A program made the position numbers and the translations under genes. A stretch of DNA of 64,000 nucleotides from NCBI RefSeq assembly GCF_021261325.1, contig NZ_JAJSBI010000009.1, positions 281,389 to 345,388 on the forward strand. The letters are read 5' to 3'. Positions within the stretch are counted from its first letter, which is position 1; each line of letters begins with the position of its first letter. The DNA is from Streptomyces guryensis. GTDB lineage: Bacteria > Actinomycetota > Actinomycetes > Streptomycetales > Streptomycetaceae. Below, piece after piece: positions 57,118-64,000 of the stretch. The notes beneath the pieces are model-generated. The model was not told where the DNA came from. It searched no databases and was given only the letters and a program-made list of their open reading frames with translations.

Positions 57118-58041
57118 TCAGCGGACCGGCGTCCCCTGCGGCTGCGGCGGGGCGATGCCCAGCGCCGTCGTGTACTTGGCCAGCGCGAGCTTGCCGATCG
57201 CCGGGTAGGGGCCGAGCGCCTCGGCGGCGGAGCAGCCCGCCTCCTTGGCGGCCGCCTCGACCAGGCCAGGATCGATCTCCGGCCCTATCAGGTACGGCGC
57301 GAGCGCCAGCTGCTGCGAACCGGAGCCGCGCAGCTGCTCGGCGACGGCCGCGATCGAGCCCTCCTGGTCCAGGGCCGCCGCCATCACCGGCACGGCGAGA
57401 CGTGCGGCGAGCAGCATGCCGGTGATCCCCGCCGCCTGAACGGCCTCGTCACCGCCGACCGAGGCCAGGATGATGCCGTCCGCGGCGGTCGCCACGGTGA
57501 ACAGGCGGGCGCGGTCGGCACGGGCCAGACCGGCCTCCGACAGGCGCACGTGCAGCGCCTCGGCGAGCAGTGGGTGCGGGCCCAGCACATCGGTCAGGTC
57601 GGCCGCGACGCGGCTGTCCATCACGGCCTGGCGGACACGGCGCAGCAGCGCACCGTCCGGGCCGGCCAGCAGCGGCACGACGACGGCCACGGGGCCGTCC
57701 GGCTCCTTGACGTCCAGGCCGGCGGCGCGGGCGTGCTCGAAGCGGGCCGCACGCCCCTCGGCGGCGTGCGCGAGCACGGCCTGCAGCGTGGGGAACTCCG
57801 CCTCGTCCCCGTCCAGGTACCCGATCCGCGCATCCAGGCCGGGCAGCTCGGAGCGGGCGATGCTCACGACCTCCTCGGCGAGGCTGCGCGTGGCGGCACC
57901 GGGAGCGCCAGGCACCGCGAGGACGAGCGCGGGCGCGCCCTCGGGAGCCGCCAGCGGCTCGGGTCGGCGGTGCCGCCCGGGCTGGCGAGGTCGCGGCATT
58001 CGTACTGGCAGGCCGGACGCGGGCCCAGTGGGGGAGCTCAT
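57118..58041 (-). CDS. CbiX-like sirohydrochlorin chelatase family protein with altered active site
   Basis: A 307-aa protein with two CbiX-like halves. The N-terminal half starts PALVLAVPGAPGAATRSLAE, where active members read VAHGS, so the first metal-binding His appears to be Pro. YLDGDEAEFPTLQAVLAHA and VAVVVPLLAGPDGALLRRV follow. The second half retains LGPHPLLAEALHVRLSEAG (one His), LFTVATAADGIILASVGGD, and LALAPYLIGPEIDPGLVE. Active CbiX/SirB inserts Co or Fe into sirohydrochlorin with paired His residues. With only one retained, catalysis is uncertain. The first 35 residues are basic and Pro-rich. It is not linked to a sirohaem or cobalamin operon here. Confidence 0.72.
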   Translation of the reverse strand: MSSPTGPASGLPVRMPRPRQPGRHRRPEPLAAPEGAPALVLAVPGAPGAATRSLAEEVVSIARSELPGLDARIGYLDGDEAEFPTLQAVLAHAAEGRAARFEHARAAGLDVKEPDGPVAVVVPLLAGPDGALLRRVRQAVMDSRVAADLTDVLGPHPLLAEALHVRLSEAGLARADRARLFTVATAADGIILASVGGDEAVQAAGITGMLLAARLAVPVMAAALDQEGSIAAVAEQLRGSGSQQLALAPYLIGPEIDPGLVEAAAKEAGCSAAEALGPYPAIGKLALAKYTTALGIAPPQPQGTPVR

Positions 58042-58159
58042 GGCGACGCATGTTACTGGCTTCCTGGGCTCCCCTGTTCGGGGAGGGTGCAGGTGAGCGG
58101 TTTCTGTCCCATTTTGTCTGATGAGTTACATACGGATCAGAAGCTTGCGGCGTACGGGA

Positions 58160-59206
58160 TCAGTCCTCGGCGCCGGTCATCACGCACAGCATCGCCTCAT
58201 CACTCGGGAGAGTGAGCGTTCCCGCCGCGAGATCGTCGGCGATACGCACCGAGCCCGCCAGCGGATCGCCGGCGGCCGACACCAGCGGCGCGTGCGGCAG
58301 TCGCTGAGACAACTCCTCTCTCAGGGGGGTGAGGAGAGGGTCGCCCATCTTGAACAGGCCGCCCGTGACGGCCACTTGAGGGGCCCCCGCGGTCGGGCAG
58401 ACCGCTGCCGCCGACTCGGCCATGTGCCGGGCCGCCACGCGCAGGATGTCCGCGGCGATCTGGTCGGCGTCGGCGCAGGCGGCCACCTGGGGTGCGAAGG
58501 AGGCGAGAACGGCGGGGCGGTCCTGGCGGGGGTACAGCCTGCCCGGCAGCCCCGGCATCGGCCCGAACATCTCCTCGGCTCTGGCCAGCAGTTCCGTCGA
58601 ACCGCCGGGTCTGCCGTCGTACGCGCGCAGGGCCGCCTCCAGCCCGGCCCGCCCGATCCAGGCGCCGCTGCCGCAGTCGCCCAGCAGGTGCCCCCAGCCG
58701 TCCGAGCGGTGCCAGCACGTCAGGTCGGTGCCCATGGCGATCAGGCCCGTACCGGCCGCGACCACGGCACCGGGGCGCGGCCCGAGGGCACCGACATAGG
58801 CGGTGACAGCGTCGGCGGCGAGGGCGACGGAACGGATGCCGAACTCCCGCCCGAGCGCACCGGGGAGTTCGGCGCGCAGGGCATCGCCCAGGGAGGCGAG
58901 CCCGGCGGCACCCACGGCGGCCGTGCTCAGCGCGGAGACACCGGTCTCGGCGGTCAACGCCCGCACCATCGGCACCAGTTGGGTCATGAGATGCCCGGGA
59001 TCGATCCCCCGGGCCCCGGTGCGCACCGGCTCCCGGGACTCCCGCTGGGCCGACGGACCGCCGGCCGGGCTCTTGACGACGACCCGCAGACCTGAGCCCC
59101 CCGAGTCCACCGCGAGGATTCCGGTCGTACCCGCCCGCGCCCGGTGACCGGCCGCGTCCGCACCCGATCCGTCCCCCGCACCCGATCCGTCCCCCGCACC
59201 GCTCAC
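58160..59206 (-). CDS. N-acetylglucosamine kinase-type protein (BadF/BadG ASKHA ATPase)
   Basis: A 348-aa sugar kinase-like protein. TTGILAVDSGGSGLRVVVKS is the phosphate-1 motif, VVAAGTGLIAMGTDL the connect region, DGWGHLLGDCGSGAWIGRAG the phosphate-2/substrate loop typical of GlcNAc kinases, and VAVTGGLFKMGDPL the adenosine motif. It probably phosphorylates N-acetylglucosamine or a similar amino sugar with ATP. The first 17 residues are a low-complexity repeat (GSGAGDGSGAD) encoded by a 21-bp DNA repeat, so the true start may be nearer the first core strand. The GTG overlaps the stop of the decayed ung copy (GTGA). Confidence 0.85.
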   Translation of the reverse strand: MSGAGDGSGAGDGSGADAAGHRARAGTTGILAVDSGGSGLRVVVKSPAGGPSAQRESREPVRTGARGIDPGHLMTQLVPMVRALTAETGVSALSTAAVGAAGLASLGDALRAELPGALGREFGIRSVALAADAVTAYVGALGPRPGAVVAAGTGLIAMGTDLTCWHRSDGWGHLLGDCGSGAWIGRAGLEAALRAYDGRPGGSTELLARAEEMFGPMPGLPGRLYPRQDRPAVLASFAPQVAACADADQIAADILRVAARHMAESAAAVCPTAGAPQVAVTGGLFKMGDPLLTPLREELSQRLPHAPLVSAAGDPLAGSVRIADDLAAGTLTLPSDEAMLCVMTGAED

Positions 59207-59690
59207 GGCAGGCGCCAGTCCACCGGCTGCCCGCCCCGTGCGATCGGGAGGTCGTCGGCCCGGCTGAAGGGACGCGAGCCGAAGAAGCCGCGGTCGGCCG
59301 ACACCGGGGACGGGTGGGCGGACTCCACCGACGGGAGACTGCCGAGCAACGGGCGCAGATTACGGGCGTCCCGGCCCCACAGGGCGGACACCAGGGGCCT
59401 GCCGCGCCCCGCCAGGGCGCGGATGGCCTGCTCGGTGACCTCCTCCCAGCCCGTGCCGCGGTGCGCGCCCGGCTCGCGCGGAGCGGTGGTGAGCGCCCTG
59501 TTCGGCAGGACGCCCCGCTGGGTCCACGGAGTCAGACCGCCGTTGGAGGGCTGGGGCGTTCCCGTGCCGGTGTTCGGCTCCCGGAAGATGTTGATGAGAC
59601 TGCCGGGCAGCGGACGCACCTCGGGCGTCCCCGAGAACGACAGCCCCACCGCATGCGCGGGAGTTCCGGGATCCGTGTATCGAGTATGAG
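59203..59690 (-). pseudogene. Truncated second uracil-DNA glycosylase
   Basis: About 160 codons that match the intact ung gene in the same window, in opposite orientation: VGLSFSGTPEVRPLPGSLIN, then GLTPWTQRGVLPNRALTTAP, WEEVTEQAIRALAGRGRPLV, ESAHPSPVSADRGFFGSRPF, PVDWRLP. The segment before VGLSF, which in active Ung contains GQDPYP with the catalytic Asp, is decayed (TDPGTPAHA). GVLLLNRA has become GVLPNRA. Hence not functional. Its old stop overlaps the kinase start (GTGA), meaning the intact gene was once the upstream partner of the kinase. Boundary at the 5' side is approximate. Confidence 0.82.
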
Positions 59691-59703
59691 CGGCTGAACA
59701 GGC

Positions 59704-59820
59704 ATGACGACTACGGCGGAGTGGCCTGATCACTGGATGCAACAGGCTCCCCTCCTTCCCGGTGACCGGCTGCGTGAACTGCTCGACCGGTTCGAAGATC
59801 TCGATGAGGAGGAAGAGTAG
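59704..59820 (+). CDS. Small acidic ORF, 38 aa
   Basis: ATG...TAG encoding MTTTAEWPDHWMQQAP then GDRLRELLDRFEDLDEEEE. The helix-friendly acidic tail looks like real protein. An overlapping frame just upstream ends EYERLNRHDDYGGVA and a TGA inside this ORF, so this could be the remains of a small operon or an antitoxin-like gene whose first part was lost when the ung remnant was made. No family was recognised and no strong ribosome site is present. Confidence 0.35.
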   Translation: MTTTAEWPDHWMQQAPLLPGDRLRELLDRFEDLDEEEE

Positions 59821-59897
59821 CGTCCGGAGCGGCGGCCGTCCGTGAGGGCTTCTGTGTTTGTGCCGGGGCACGGCGCGTACCACTAGAGTGACGCGCT

Positions 59898-60575
59898 GTG
59901 GCACCACGACCCTTGCATGAACTTGTTGAAGCAGGCTGGGCGAAGGCTCTTGAACCTGTGGCTGAACGCATCGCGGCCATGGGGGACTTCCTCCGGGCCG
60001 AGATAGCGGCCGGCCGGACCTATCTTCCGTCCGGGGCGAATGTGCTGCGGGCCTTCCAGCAGCCTTTCGATGACGTCCGTGTCCTGATCGTGGGGCAGGA
60101 TCCCTACCCCACGCCGGGCATGGCGATCGGGTTGAGCTTCGCGGTCTCGCCCGAGGTGCGTTCGTTGCCGGGAAGTCTGGAGAACATCTTCCGGGAGATG
60201 CACTCCGACCTTGGGCTGCCCAGGCCGTCGAACGGCGATCTGACGCCGTGGACGCAGCAGGGGGTGCTATTGCTCAACAGGGCGTTGACGACGGCCCCGC
60301 GCAAGCCGGCGGCGCACCGGGGCAAGGGGTGGGAGGAGGTCACCGAGCAGGCCATCCGCGCCCTGGCGGGGCGCGGCAAGCCGCTGGTGTCCATCCTGTG
60401 GGGCCGGGACGCCCGTAATCTGCGGCCGTTGCTCGGGGACCTTCCGGCGCTCGAGTCCGCCCATCCCTCGCCGATGTCGGCGGACCGCGGCTTCTTCGGC
60501 TCGCGTCCCTTCAGCCGGGCCAACGACCTGCTGGTCGGTCAGGGTGCCCAGCCGGTGGACTGGCGACTGCCGTAG
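59898..60575 (+). CDS. ung: Uracil-DNA glycosylase, family 1
   Basis: A 225-aa enzyme of normal length. Motif 1 is VLIVGQDPYPTPGMAIGLSF with the catalytic Asp; motif 2 is ESAHPSPMSADRGFFGSRPF with the catalytic His and the leucine-loop equivalent; GVLLLNRALTTAPRKPAAH and VSILWGRDARNLRPLLG complete the fold. It removes uracil from DNA as the first step of base-excision repair. The start is GTG (VAPRPLHELVEAGWAKALEP); a short upstream distance and weak ribosome site suggest a leaderless transcript. It is intact, while a truncated relative lies 200 bp upstream on the other strand. Confidence 0.95.
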   Translation: MAPRPLHELVEAGWAKALEPVAERIAAMGDFLRAEIAAGRTYLPSGANVLRAFQQPFDDVRVLIVGQDPYPTPGMAIGLSFAVSPEVRSLPGSLENIFREMHSDLGLPRPSNGDLTPWTQQGVLLLNRALTTAPRKPAAHRGKGWEEVTEQAIRALAGRGKPLVSILWGRDARNLRPLLGDLPALESAHPSPMSADRGFFGSRPFSRANDLLVGQGAQPVDWRLP

Positions 60576-60831
60576 GCCACGGCCCCCCGCCGCGTCCGAG
60601 CCTCCTTGGCCGAGTACCGGCAGGTTCTCGGTCTCTGCGGCTGAAGCTTCCGCGGACTCGTCGCACTGGACGCGGCGCCACAGGGCCATGCCGTGGCACC
60701 GCCCCATCCGTCCGACGGCTTCATGACGCTGGGCTGCAGCCTGGTCCACGTCGTCGATCTCGGTGCCCAGAGGAATACCAACTGCCTGCTGCACAAGCCG
60801 GTTGCGTCGACTCGCGTGAGATCATCCGTCC

Positions 60832-61119
60832 ATGAGCAGTGACCTGGAAGTAAGTGCTCTGGCGATCAATGTCGTGATCCCGCAGGCGCTCCGCTGGACG
60901 GACACTCGACGCGGTGAAGCGTTCACGCTGACCACACTCAACGTCAGGCTTCTCCCGGACGGTCACCTCGCCGTGAAGGCTTATGGCAGACCAGTCGGCG
61001 GCGGTCGGGGCGCATACGTCTCGTTCCCTGTGCCCGATGAACCCGAACTGGCGGCCCTGGTCTCCGATGCTGCCAGCCGTGCCGGGGCGTTGTGGGCCGC
61101 CCATCGTGGTCTCGGCTGA
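60832..61119 (+). CDS. Hypothetical protein, 95 aa
   Basis: A small soluble protein: MSSDLEVSALAINVVIPQAL, RWTDTRRGEAFTLTTLNVRL, LPDGHLAVKAYGRPVGGGRG, AYVSFPVPDEPELAALVSDA, and an Ala/Trp-rich end. The pattern suggests a small mixed alpha/beta domain. I do not recognise a family. No strong Shine-Dalgarno; the ATG is the first in the frame. The 256 bp between ung and this gene show no convincing gene. It stands alone before a zone of transposase and gene remnants. Confidence 0.65.
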   Translation: MSSDLEVSALAINVVIPQALRWTDTRRGEAFTLTTLNVRLLPDGHLAVKAYGRPVGGGRGAYVSFPVPDEPELAALVSDAASRAGALWAAHRGLG

Positions 61120-61207
61120 TCCTGGGGCGCGTATTGGGCCGTGATCACTCTGCGGGAATCGCCCTCGCGGCGGGGTCTTGACCGGTGGATCCTCCTGCGT
61201 GACGCGA

Positions 61208-61515
61208 GTGCAACTGACTCACGGGAAACGGGAGTTCATCGAGCCGTACCTGCCGATCGGAGAGTACGGCCTGTACCCGGAGCGGCTGCGACGGCAGTGC
61301 GAGGGCGTGATCCGGCGGATCAGGACCGGAGGGCAGCGGCGAAAGACGCCGCAGGAGCTCGGCCCCTGGTCCACTGTGCACAACCGCTTCCGGCAAGTGC
61401 CGTGACGCGGGCGTCTTCGGGCCCTGCTGGAGGGACTGATCGCGGTGGCGGCGAAGCGGGGCGAGGTGGATCTGTCTCTGGTCAGCATCGACAGGTCGTC
61501 CGCCGGTATGTGGGC
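61208..61515 (+). pseudogene. Remnant of an IS5-type transposase
   Basis: The frame GTG...: QLTHGKREFIEPYLPIGEYG, ERLRRQCEGVIRRIRTGGQR, LGPWSTVHNRFRQ ends at 61405; further frames give RDAGVF and then ALLEGLIAVAAKRGEVDLSL, VSIDR. This is the N-terminal third of an IS5-family DDE transposase with at least two frameshifts; the DDE catalytic region is lost after the first Asp region. No terminal repeats were located. The IS is old and immobile. Confidence 0.78.
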
Positions 61516-61744
61516 CGACAGTGCCTCTGTCGCCGAGTCCATCACTTCGTAGGTGATGGCGCGTTGACGTGGGTGCCGATGACTCCGTCGAGGCCCTTGG
61601 CGCTGACGGCGTCGCGACTGGTTTCGGGGCCAACTGGTCGGCCCGCATGTTGGGGCATCGCGTCTTCCCCCAGAGTAACGGAAGCCCTGTCACCGTGTGT
61701 GGTTTCCAGGTGCGTATCGACGCCAGGCGCCGATGGCTTCGGTG

Positions 61745-61990
61745 ACCAGCACGCCGAGTTGGACGGGAACCTGGTGGAACGGGCACTGCGTGCTGGTGCT
61801 GCCCGACTCCGAGCGGCTCGTGGACGCCACCCCGGAGCAGTTCGACGAGGTTCGTGAAATCGGAAGGGGACCGATGGTCGGCAAGACGGTCTTGTCGACC
61901 AGCGACGTGCAGGACGGCTCGATGATGGAGCCGAAGGCGCAGGTCGAGGTCCAGCGCGGGGATCTGATGGTGACATGGCGAGCCAGCAGA
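61745..61990 (+). pseudogene. Remnant of an unidentified protein
   Basis: A frame free of stops for about 80 codons with non-random composition: TGTWWNGHCVLVLPDSERLV, DATPEQFDEVREIGRGPMVG, KTVLSTSDVQDGSMMEPKAQ, VEVQRGDLMVTW. WNGHCVLVLP..LVDATPEQF resembles hypothetical proteins with a transglutaminase-like or cysteine-protease-like fold, but I cannot name the family. No start signal fits; neighbouring frames are open too. Treated as a 3' fragment. Confidence 0.4.
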
Positions 61991-62409
61991 CGTGTCGGCC
62001 TGCCTCGTCACCGGCCCTGCCGCCCGCCTCCACTGTCAGCTGCTACGACGCCCTCCGAAGCGCGAGGATTCAACCACTCCAGGTCGGCGCCGAACACGGC
62101 AGTTCGGCTGACAGGCATGGGGGAGGGGTTCTGGAGCCACCGCTCGGCATGCGTCAGCGTGGCTCTCGGCTGGCCAAAAAGATGCCCGCTCTCGTCGTCA
62201 CGCCCTGCGACTCGTCCACCATGGCGTTGACATGCGCCCGTGCCGGCCATGGCGGCGGCGAGCTGCTGCACCCGCCAGTTCAGCCGCTGCCGGGCCCGGC
62301 GCTCGGAAAGCAGTACCACCGGCTCGCAGACCCGGCACGGGATACCGGGCGTGCTCGCGGGCGGCGTGCCGCAGGGCGGGGCACCGGACTGCGGGACGCT
62401 CGTTGCGAC
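61991..62409. other. Intergenic or decayed stretch with no assignable gene
   Basis: About 420 bp between the unknown remnant and the ABC exporter stop. Short open frames exist on both strands but none shows a domain, ribosome site or consistent codon use. It is likely decayed DNA flanked by IS-related events. Confidence 0.4.
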
Positions 62410-63880
62410 CTACACCAAGGTGTCCGACGCGGTGTCTTGATCACGGGCGGACCGAGCCAGTGCGGCGTAACGTCCGCCGAGGGCGAGGAGTTCGGGGTGG
62501 GTGCCGCGTTCGACGATGCGGCCCTGGTCGAGGACGACGATCTGGTCCGCGTGGCGCACGGTCGAGAGGCGGTGCGCGATGGTGATGGTCGTGCGTCCGG
62601 CGGCCAAGCGGTCCAGGGCCTCCTGGACCGCCCGCTCGGTGCGGGTGTCCAGCGCGCTGGTGGCCTCGTCGAGTACCAGCACCCGGGGATCGCGCAGCAG
62701 CACGCGGGCTATGGCCAGCCGCTGCTTCTCGCCGCCGGAGAATCGGTACCCCTGCTCGCCCACGACGGTGTCGTAGCCCTCCGGCAGGCTTTCCACCAGG
62801 TCGTGGAGCTGCGCCGCGCGTGCCGCGGCGGCCAGTTCCCCGTCGGTGGCGCCGGGGCGGGCGGCGCGCAGGTTGTCCGCGATGCTCGCGTGGTAGAGGA
62901 AGGTGTGTTGGGTGACCACGCCGACAGTGGTGGTGAGGGTGGCCAGGCTGAGCTCGCGGACATCGACGTCGTCGATGCTGACCCGGCCTGCGACCGGGTC
63001 GTACAGGCGCGGCACAAGGTGGCCGAGCGTGGTCTTTCCGGCGCCCGTGGCGCCCACGACCCCCAGGTGCGTGCCAGGCGGGATGTCGAGATCGATGTCG
63101 CGCAGTACAGTGCGCTCCCCGTAGGCGAAGCGGACGCCTTCAAGGCGGACGTGACCGAGCGGGCGAGGCAGAGGCACCGGCCGCTCGGGCTCCGGAATGT
63201 CCACCGGGAGGTCCAGGTATTCGAAGACGCGCTCGAACATGGAGAGTGAGCTCTGCACGGCGACTCCGGTCTGTAGCAGCTGTACCGAGGGCGCGAAGAG
63301 CGACTGCTGCAGGGAGGTGAAGGCCACCAGCGTGCCGACGGAGAGCGCGGGCCGGCCGTGCGACGCGGTGAGACCGGCCAGCCAGTAGATGGTGATCGGC
63401 ATGGCGAACATGATCAGTTGGATCACCGACTGCCGCCACCGCCCTGCCATGTTGGAACGGATGGTCAGATCGGTGAGGCGCTCCGACTCGAGCGAGAACT
63501 CCTCGATGAGTGCTGCCCGGCGGCCCAGCACCCGGCCGAGCAGGAAGCCGTCGACCGAGAGCGACTCCTGGACCAGCGAGGAGACCGCTGCGAGCTGTGC
63601 CTGGCGGCGGCGGGTGATCGCCCGCCGTTCCGCACCGACCGATCGGCTGATCCAGACGAAGACGGGCAGCATCGCCAACGATGCGCAGCTCAGGCGCCAG
63701 TCCAGGACGACCATCGCCACGAGCGCCGAGACCAGAGTGGTGACCGAGCCGACGGTGGTCACGGCCACGGTGGTCACCGTCTGGCTCATACCACCCACGT
63801 CGTTGGCGATCCGGGACTGGATCTCACCGGTGCGGGTTCGGGTGTAGAAGGCCAGGGACATTCGCTGCAGGTGGGTGTAG
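62410..63880 (-). pseudogene. ABC exporter (fused permease/ATPase), 5' end replaced by an IS element
   Basis: About 490 codons remain: YTHLQRMSLAFYTRTRTGEI, QSRIANDVGG, later transmembrane helices (AMVVLDWRLSCASLAMLPVF, IQLIMFAMPITIYWLAG), then a full nucleotide-binding domain: GVVGATGAGKTT (Walker A), VVTQHTFLYHASIADN (Q-loop), YRFSGGEKQRLAIARVLL (signature), RVLVLDEATSALD (Walker B), TIAHRLS (H-loop). Intact exporters have about 590 residues, so roughly 100 N-terminal residues (first helices) are missing. At 63880-63881 the frame meets the end of an IS element. The rest of the frame is undamaged, so insertion is recent. Confidence 0.85.
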
Positions 63881-64000
63881 GGCCTGTTGCGAAAGTGGAT
63901 CTTGTTCGCTGATGATCACGTCTTGTGGGACGTGGGGATCTGACGAACGGCCAGTGGGCCCGGCTGGAGCCGTTGTTGCCGCAAGGCGTCAAGCCGGGTC
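63881..64000 (+). mobile_element. Left end of an IS5-family insertion sequence, truncated by window edge
   Basis: The sequence GGCCTGTTGCGAAAG starting at 63881 is a typical terminal repeat of IS5-family elements, and the transposase starts soon after. The element extends beyond the right edge. Target duplication and right end are not visible. It cuts the ABC exporter gene at the Tyr-Thr-His codons before LQRM. Confidence 0.75.
63925..64000 (+). CDS. IS5-family transposase, N-terminus only
   Basis: From GTG at 63925 the frame reads GRGDLTNGQWARLEPLLPQG then VKPG, the typical entry of an IS5-family transposase (LTNxQWARLEPLLP). Only 25 codons are in the window. The start codon lies 44 bp inside the IS end, as expected. 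Whether the transposase is intact cannot be seen. It is of a different lineage from the decayed transposase at 61208. Confidence 0.75.
   Translation, partial: MGRGDLTNGQWARLEPLLPQGVKPG

Noticed and set aside
60267..60794. 175-aa minus-strand frame opposite ung and the gap after it (AVGIPLGTEIDDVDQAAAQR)
   Set aside because: The first 70 residues look somewhat protein-like, but most of the frame is antisense to ung, with no ribosome site or recognised domain.

Overview
The window is high-GC actinobacterial DNA, almost certainly from a Streptomyces chromosome. It has strong third-position G/C bias, frequent GTG/TTG starts, GGAGG-type ribosome sites, MsiK-style orphan sugar ABC operons, and families such as DUF5997, PaaX, LAL regulators and TIGR03943 permeases. 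No rRNA, tRNA or CRISPR array was seen. The gene content, a PKS end plus many catabolic and regulatory units and many decayed genes, fits an accessory chromosomal region, possibly arm-proximal.

Layout. 1-3499: 5' end of a type I PKS gene with an AMP-ligase/ACP loading region followed by KS; it runs off the left edge. 3.6-7.5 kb: small protein, DUF4232 lipoprotein, DHA2 exporter, PaaX-type regulator. 7.8-11.8 kb: three-gene operon of an unstudied-looking 477-aa protein, a MoxR-type AAA+ ATPase and an HExxH/VWA protein. 11.9-19.5 kb: class V aminotransferase flanked by gene remnants, transglutaminase-like protein, a phosphoesterase/MFS/TolB-like operon, and a divergent LysR/SDR pair. 19.7-25.7 kb: a probable lysine/pipecolate degradation cluster (OCD-family reductase, LysR, FAD oxidase, AmaB-type aldehyde dehydrogenase) in which the HglS-type 2-oxoadipate enzyme and an amino-acid dehydrogenase are pseudogenes.

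25.7-31 kb: serine hydrolase remnant, TetR, class II aldolase plus PfkB kinase, DHA2 exporter, VOC protein. 31.2-38.5 kb: LuxR regulator and an aldarate operon (sugar-binding lipoprotein, two permeases, 5-dehydro-4-deoxyglucarate dehydratase, glucarate dehydratase, SDR) with a readable promoter, inverted repeats and a strong terminator. 38.6-45.1 kb: an NlpC/P60 protein that lacks its catalytic cysteine, DUF5997 and a LysR-like sensor domain without HTH, rhomboid-like protein, TerD protein, and a metal permease pair. 45.1-48.1 kb: stand-alone archaeal-type IMP cyclohydrolase with AICAR formyltransferase, and an alpha/beta hydrolase.

48.2-55.8 kb: single-chain acyl-CoA carboxylase with a divergent TetR over a 24-bp palindrome, Lrp and FUSC proteins, surrounded by remnants (LAL fused to a BBE-domain tail, acyl-CoA ligase, nitric oxide synthase). 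55.9-61.1 kb: lactonase, CbiX-like chelatase, GlcNAc-type kinase, intact ung and an inverted ung remnant. 61.2-64 kb: IS5-type transposase remnant, unknown remnant, and an ABC exporter whose 5' end has been removed by an IS that runs off the right edge.

The strongest general impression is of genome decay between functional operons: at least eleven recognisable pseudogenes in 64 kb. The best candidates for new biology are the MoxR/HExxH-VWA operon, the cysteine-less NlpC/P60 repeat protein, and the PurO/AICARFT pair. All functional assignments come from reading translated sequence by eye; no database search was run.
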